64,000 bases of DNA, from contig OX421496.1 of the NCBI GenBank assembly GCA_949126835.1, forward strand, positions 15,828,844 through 15,892,843, read 5' to 3'. Source of the stretch: Anisus vortex (taxonomy: Eukaryota > Mollusca > Gastropoda > Planorbidae). The notes under the pieces are model-generated. The model had not been told where the DNA came from. It ran no database searches and saw only the letters and a list, made by a program, of their open reading frames with translations. The first letter of the stretch is position 1. Each line of letters opens with the position of its first letter. Positions 59,431 through 64,000 of the stretch are shown here, in pieces. The position numbers were made by a program, and so were the translations under genes.

Positions 59431-59825
59431 GACCGAGATGTAATAAAATTGTGTTTACAAGTTTCACGTTTTGTTTCCGTTTCTATAAAAACAAAATAAA
59501 CACAAATGTTAAACCAACTTATAGTAGCTCAAGTCAGTTCCCTCATTTTGTTTTATTCATGGCCTATTTACTAAATGTTAATACTTATTGTAACAAAAAT
59601 AGTACTAACAGTAAAAAAAAATAGAGGGGGAGGGGAGGGGGCAATATATATATCTTACGACAAAAAGCTTAAGCCTCAATGCTTGGACTTTAGTACTCAT
59701 AATATTGGCAACGCCTATGCTTATTTTTTTAATGCTCAACGGGAAAATTATTTGTTTCTTTAAGACACGGTTTACTTACAATCGAGTAATTCTATTGCTT
59801 TTAATTGATCTAGACTAGTCTATAG

Positions 59826-60033
59826 CTGGACTCGGCAACCTATGTGACGCGTGGCAAGATTTGGCACGCAGAGCTATTTTCAACGGCACGCGGAAGACAT
59901 CCAAAAAGGGCAATTAAATTCTTTTCTTCAAGAAACTGGGTGCTAGAGCAGGATACATTTTAGTCAGTTGGCACGCTGAATGAATTCGAAATGCTACTTC
60001 AGCACATTATTTTTAAAACGTTGCCGACCCCTG
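59826..60033. mobile_element. 208-bp hAT MITE (GGGGTCGGCAACC family)
   Basis: Left end CTGGACTCGGCAACC, right end GTTGCCGACCCCTG. Contains TTGGCACGCAGAGCTATTTT and GGCACGCTGAATGAATTCGA. No clear target duplication. Confidence 0.82.
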
Positions 60034-60187
60034 GTCAGGATTATTTTCTTCTATTACCGCTCCTTTCCCTTTCCTATACGTTACGGACGCCCTTTTTATT
60101 CAGAATATTAATGCGTACTACGCTAACTTTGGTTGGAATTTAATTTAGCATTTTGATTTAGAGGTGGTTTTTTTTATTAACTTGTTC

Positions 60188-60250
60188 CTGCAACCCATTT
60201 CATGCCCGAATAGGAAGAAAGAGAGAACGTATATGAAATTGTTACTAAAT
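60188..60250 (-). pseudogene. LINE 3' end scrap (copy 8)
   Basis: The minus strand retains the SFFP..I.AWNGL block (complement of aacccatttcatgcccgaat). Confidence 0.6.
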
Positions 60251-60316
60251 ATGTTTGCCGCCCCTCTAGATTTCAGTGTAGAAAACGTAGTCGCTGTTCA
60301 AAACCCTGCTCCTAAC

Positions 60317-60833
60317 CACAGAATAAATATAGAACAGAATGCGCAATCGCATTTTTTTCTGTTGCAGGAAGTAATACCGACGCCATATTGTTTAAGCGCA
60401 GCGGTCCTTGTTACACTATTTATTTATGCTTATTTACAATGTCTTTTTCATCTGATGTACAATTTCGAACACCCAAAGCTAATGTTTCAGACTAAAGGTA
60501 CAAAGGCTGCTGTGTAATAAACTGCAACAATAATGCGAAAACGATAGATTATCGTACCAATAAGCATGTCAAACTACATGGCTTTCCTGACCTCGTAAAG
60601 GATAAACAACAACGGAAAGTTGTAACCTCATATTACTTAATATTAGTAGCCTTGCTTTAGTCCTAAGCTTGCTAAGAGTAGATATCAGTAATAAATTAAG
60701 CCTTTCTCATTTTACTATAGTAGCATTTCTAGTGACCGCTGCTCTGAATCAAAAGAAAATGTCGGATGCGGAGCTTCATTTTTAGTGACTGTGCATATAG
60801 GGATTGCGCATTCTGTTCTATACCTATTCTGTG
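60317..60833. mobile_element. Inverted-repeat-flanked segment with THAP-like fragment
   Basis: 32-bp inverted repeats at 60317-60348 and 60802-60833 (cacagaata..tatagaacag then aatgcgcaatc; 30 of 32 match) flank the THAP-like frame. A third related copy lies at 26575-26625. This may be a decayed P-type element or MITE, or a duplicated promoter-like repeat. Confidence 0.6.
60496..60660 (+). pseudogene. THAP zinc-finger-like fragment
   Basis: The frame, open between a TAA at 60493 and a TAG at 60658-60660, reads KGCCVINCNNNAKT, then VKLHGFPDLVKDKQQRKVV. THAP domains bind DNA through a C2CH zinc site (C..C, about 40 residues, C..H) with an (F/H)..FP block and a Trp shortly after. Here the first Cys pair and the H.FP block are present, but the expected Trp position reads Val and the second C..H half is absent. 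The upstream Met frame is shifted relative to it. It may be a first exon, a broken P-type transposase or a dead copy. It lies between the inverted repeats at 60317 and 60833. Confidence 0.55.
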
Positions 60834-60919
60834 CTCCTAACCAGTACAGTTTTTTTTATTAAACGTGCAATGCTAGCTTTTAATTTTTACTTTTACTTGC
60901 ATATCTAGAATATCGTCTG

Positions 60920-61215
60920 TAATGGACAAATACGGTCTTTTTTTCGATATGCGACATTTAATGGTAATGGGCGAATACGTTATATTTTTTTTTAGATTTT
61001 CGACATTTGGTTTTAATTGACGAATACGATATATTTTTTTAAGATATTCGACATTTGGTGGTAATGGACGAATACGAAATATTTTGTTAGATATTCGACA
61101 TTTGGTGGTAATGGACGAATACGATATATTTTTTTAGATATTCGACATTTTGATGGTAATGGGCGAATAAGATATTTTTTGAGATTTTCGACATTGGGTG
61201 AAATGAACGAATAGA
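60920..61215. repeat. ~50-bp tandem repeat, about 5 copies
   Basis: Unit built on agatattcgacatttggtgg, taatggacgaatacgatata and a T-run of variable length. Confidence 0.9.
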
Positions 61216-61544
61216 CCTACGCTATATTATCAGCAGCAGCCCTGTTGTTTTAAGTGTGTCTTAAAGCCAATCAGAACTACCAGCTCAAAGAAATGGTAAA
61301 CAAAATTAAAGAAATATGAAAACAGCGATAAAAGAGTGAAAATATAAACAAGAAAGTTGTTGTTTACAACAGCGTTAACTAGGACAGACCAAATAGAATG
61401 CCAACAATATTGTTGTACTTAACTCTATTTTTGTTTTCGTTTTTGGTTTTTCTGCTGAGTAAAGTCAAGTTAACCTTGCACACCTGTAACTGTAGGGTCA
61501 AAAAAAGCAGAGTTCAATGGTTTCAAAGAAACACTTTTGTACCT
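61216..61544. other. No recognised feature
   Basis: AT-rich; the hydrophobic frame starting at 61398 runs into the dispersed repeat and is not credible as a gene. Confidence 0.4.
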
Positions 61545-61830
61545 CGAATCGGCGGAGTGTGGAAACCACCAGTACGCTTGCACCAAGAGCACACCGGTGG
61601 GCTGACGCATGGGGGGGCACAGCCCCTGCTGCGAGTCCGAGACTGATTGTACCGCCGAGAGGCACCGAAGCTCGGTGGGTAGGAAGCAATGAGCATAGCG
61701 TTCCTTATTCAACCCCGCACTGTTGCATAGATGCCCATACCTATAGTTTGGGATTTGTGCTACCGGGCGACATTGCTTGTACACGGGCGAGCCACAACGA
61801 TAAAGATACGATTGGAATTCCGCAGTGGGG
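61545..61830 (+). repeat. Unidentified GC-rich dispersed repeat, copy 2
   Basis: Partner of 52910-53190, opposite orientation. Open through its length in the frame that resembles copy 1 (AHRWADAWG, LIVPPRGTEARW, DAHTYSLGFVLPGDIA, RASHND). Compensating single-base indels in the middle shift the frame briefly between copies. Confidence 0.8.
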
Positions 61831-63880
61831 AAAAAATAGTGCATTAAGTTACATGTTACGCCACGCCTTCGGCTGGAGCCAGAACAAAATCTTGGTGTAA
61901 CCCCCCCCCCCTCCCCTCCCGTTCACCCCTGAACATCGGTACGCCATGGAAATAAGAGCCCGAAGGTTCGTCTGGATCTTGTTTTAGGCAATTATAGTAA
62001 AGTATGGTCTTCAAGAACAACGGGATACGCTGGGCTTGTGTAGCAGGCGAGCAGTCAAGTGGTTAAAAAGCATAAAGATAATTCAGAAATATTATTATAA
62101 AGTATAGTGCGTTTATAGAAGCAGGTTATCATTGTTGACTTTGTATAACGTAGTTTTGTTAGCATCTCTGTAATTGCATATCTACTCTGTGATGATACCA
62201 TGTATATGATAACATGTTATGTACAAGTACAACCGTTTTTTTTTTAATCTTTATTTCAGGCGCTTACATCTTTTAGAACTTTACAAATAATGTTCGTTCA
62301 CATTTTCGTCCTTATATCTTATTGTATAGTTGTTTTTTTTTGTTGTTTTTATTTTCGCAAAAACTTGACAGCTAGAAGTGGCATCGGGCGTGGTCCATAA
62401 GTTTAACTGCACCTCTTAATAGAAACCTTCAGAAGAGCACAACAAATTTGGGGAATACAGTCGAAAAAGCTGCAGAAAATATAAACAAGCTTCGAAAACT
62501 GTCTTCACTGTTATTTTATTCTTTCATTTGAGTTTTGTTTTTAATGCTGAAGAAGTGTAATGTTTTTTTGTGACAACAAAGTGGGTTTCCAGCAAATACA
62601 TAATAAAATCTTATCTGCTATGTAAAAAATATAAATTAAATTTTAAAAAAATACCAGCCACTGTGCATCAATTTACGTATAATATGAAACCTTTCAATAA
62701 TTGACAATCCAATATTAACCCTAACATTCCACAATGCAATGTTAACCCTAACACTAGCTAATAGAGAAATGAAAGTATTGAACAATAATTGAAAATGTTA
62801 TCAAAGTTTTATTTCTTTCAGCCTCCATCCTTCCCCCCCTCCCCCTCCCCCACCCCACCTATAATGCGGGGGATTTATGTAGTGATATGTAGTATAATTT
62901 ATTTTATATGATTTATGGCAGACATGTTTTTATTACTAAGTGACAATTCAAAATGTTGTCCTTTCCCTTCTTCAGCTTTATACCCCAAGGGAAAACTATT
63001 TTTAAATCCATGCCACCCCCTTTCAATTAGATACATTTACTGCATATATGCATTCATCTAAATAATATAGTAAAAAAAAACATTAATGCCAATTCATTTT
63101 CTCACGGAATAATAGTGGAGTCCAATTTTTTTTTTAAAGTAACTAAACTTGTGTAGAAAAACTTGAATGATGTCTATGCACAATTCATTAGAGACAAAAA
63201 ATCGATCACGTGATGCTTTGTAAACTAAAAAATGGCTGATTTTACATTGATATTAATGGCACCTATGCTTATTAAAAATTTAAATTTTTCACATATCCTT
63301 GAATATTGTGATATTATAAATTATGCTCACGAAAGCAACAATGATTATAGACATACAATTATAGAGCGTTCTTAGTGGGCGTGGCTTAGGTTTTTAGTGA
63401 CGTATTTGTGTAAATAAAGAACCCACTTGAGGTACAAATGTAACGTGGTGAAAATGAAGTTGTTCTTTATTATGCAAAATTCACATCTGAATATTGGCTA
63501 TCCTACTAAAAAATAAGGAGGTAAATAGTAGTACTGTAGATTAATTGATTAATGTGATTAGGCTAGGGCCGGCTAGACCTATTTACACTTTCAATTTCAC
63601 TTTATAGGCCTACACTTTTAATGTTTAGTAGGCAAGGCTACGATGTCAAGTGATAGTGTTGGTGAATATGCTATCTAGTCAAGTCACTAATAGGCTCACA
63701 TCGTCTATGATCTATGTCTATGATAATAATAAAATAGCCTATTTTATTTAACATACATAATACAGCTTAAATCTTAATAAGACTTAAAACACAACACATC
63801 ATTTAAAAAAAGCTCGAGCCTATATGAAACTATTATTAATACAGCGGCCATATTTACTTGTACACCATTACTCAAAGTAA
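61831..63880. other. No recognised gene
   Basis: AT-rich with C-rich runs near 61903 and 62835. A unique patch at 63380-63480 lacks coding signal. GCGGCCATATTTA near 63844 is YY1-like. Confidence 0.4.
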
Positions 63881-64000
63881 ACACAAATCACGTGCTTTTT
63901 GTCACGGGATTGCAAACGCCCTATTGAAGGACAACACCTATTTGTTGATCTTTCAAAGGAAATCGATGAAAAGATTTTAGATTCGTTACATGATAATTTA
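63881..64000 (+). CDS. Open reading frame running off the right edge (unknown)
   Basis: After a TAA at 63878-63880 the frame is open for 40 codons to the last base: TCFLSRDCKRPIEGQH, then LFVDLSKEIDEKILDSLHDN. Its mix of charged and hydrophobic residues is more protein-like than most short frames here, but it has no Met and I recognise no family. It could be an internal exon, a transposon fragment or chance. No convincing acceptor is visible. Confidence 0.25.

Overview
This is a gene-poor, AT-rich, intron- and repeat-dominated animal genome window. Dense (CA)n, (GATA)n and (CTAT)n tracts, tRNA-derived SINEs, 3' scraps of non-LTR retrotransposons, hAT-type terminal-inverted-repeat elements and long minisatellites all point to a metazoan nuclear genome. 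The repeat style suggests a lophotrochozoan, most likely a gastropod mollusc; that placement is inference, not proof. No bacterial-type operon, rRNA gene, functional tRNA gene or CRISPR array was seen.

The one host gene I can support is on the minus strand: a Wnt inhibitory factor 1 (WIF1) homologue. Coding exon 1 (41494-41662) carries a signal peptide and the start of the WIF domain. Exon 2 (18470-18606) continues the WIF domain in the correct phase, after an intron of about 22.9 kb. No convincing exon 3 was found between 18469 and the left edge, so the rest of the WIF domain and the EGF repeats are probably off the window. Nearly everything in 1-41493 is therefore WIF1 intron, and 41663-64000 is its upstream flank. 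That flank also holds a THAP-zinc-finger-like fragment between inverted repeats (60317-60833) and a reading frame open to the right edge.

Layout. 1-18469 (intron 2): 21-bp, 28-bp, 44-bp, 9-bp and 34-bp tandem arrays, a 149-nt near-perfect palindrome (4430-4578), a 301-bp TIR element, a retrotransposon C-terminal fragment, a SINE, and a 2.6-kb hAT-like element with another transposon nested in it. 18607-41493 (intron 1): a 2.3-kb array of 32- and 19-bp units, a 12-bp array, SINEs, LINE 3' ends, a 1-kb hAT element with perfect 8-bp target duplications, and several hAT MITEs. 41663-64000: a 1.37-kb TIR element abutting a 27-bp minisatellite element that recurs 4 kb away, a hAT element with a captured reverse-transcriptase fragment, a 19/27-bp array abutting a SINE, and two inverted copies of an unidentified GC-rich dispersed repeat.

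The most striking observation is at WIF1 exon 2. Its 5' splice site is the first member of a minisatellite of about 35 units, and each 34-bp unit repeats essentially the same donor sequence. The intron therefore begins with more than a kilobase of tandem 5' splice-site copies.
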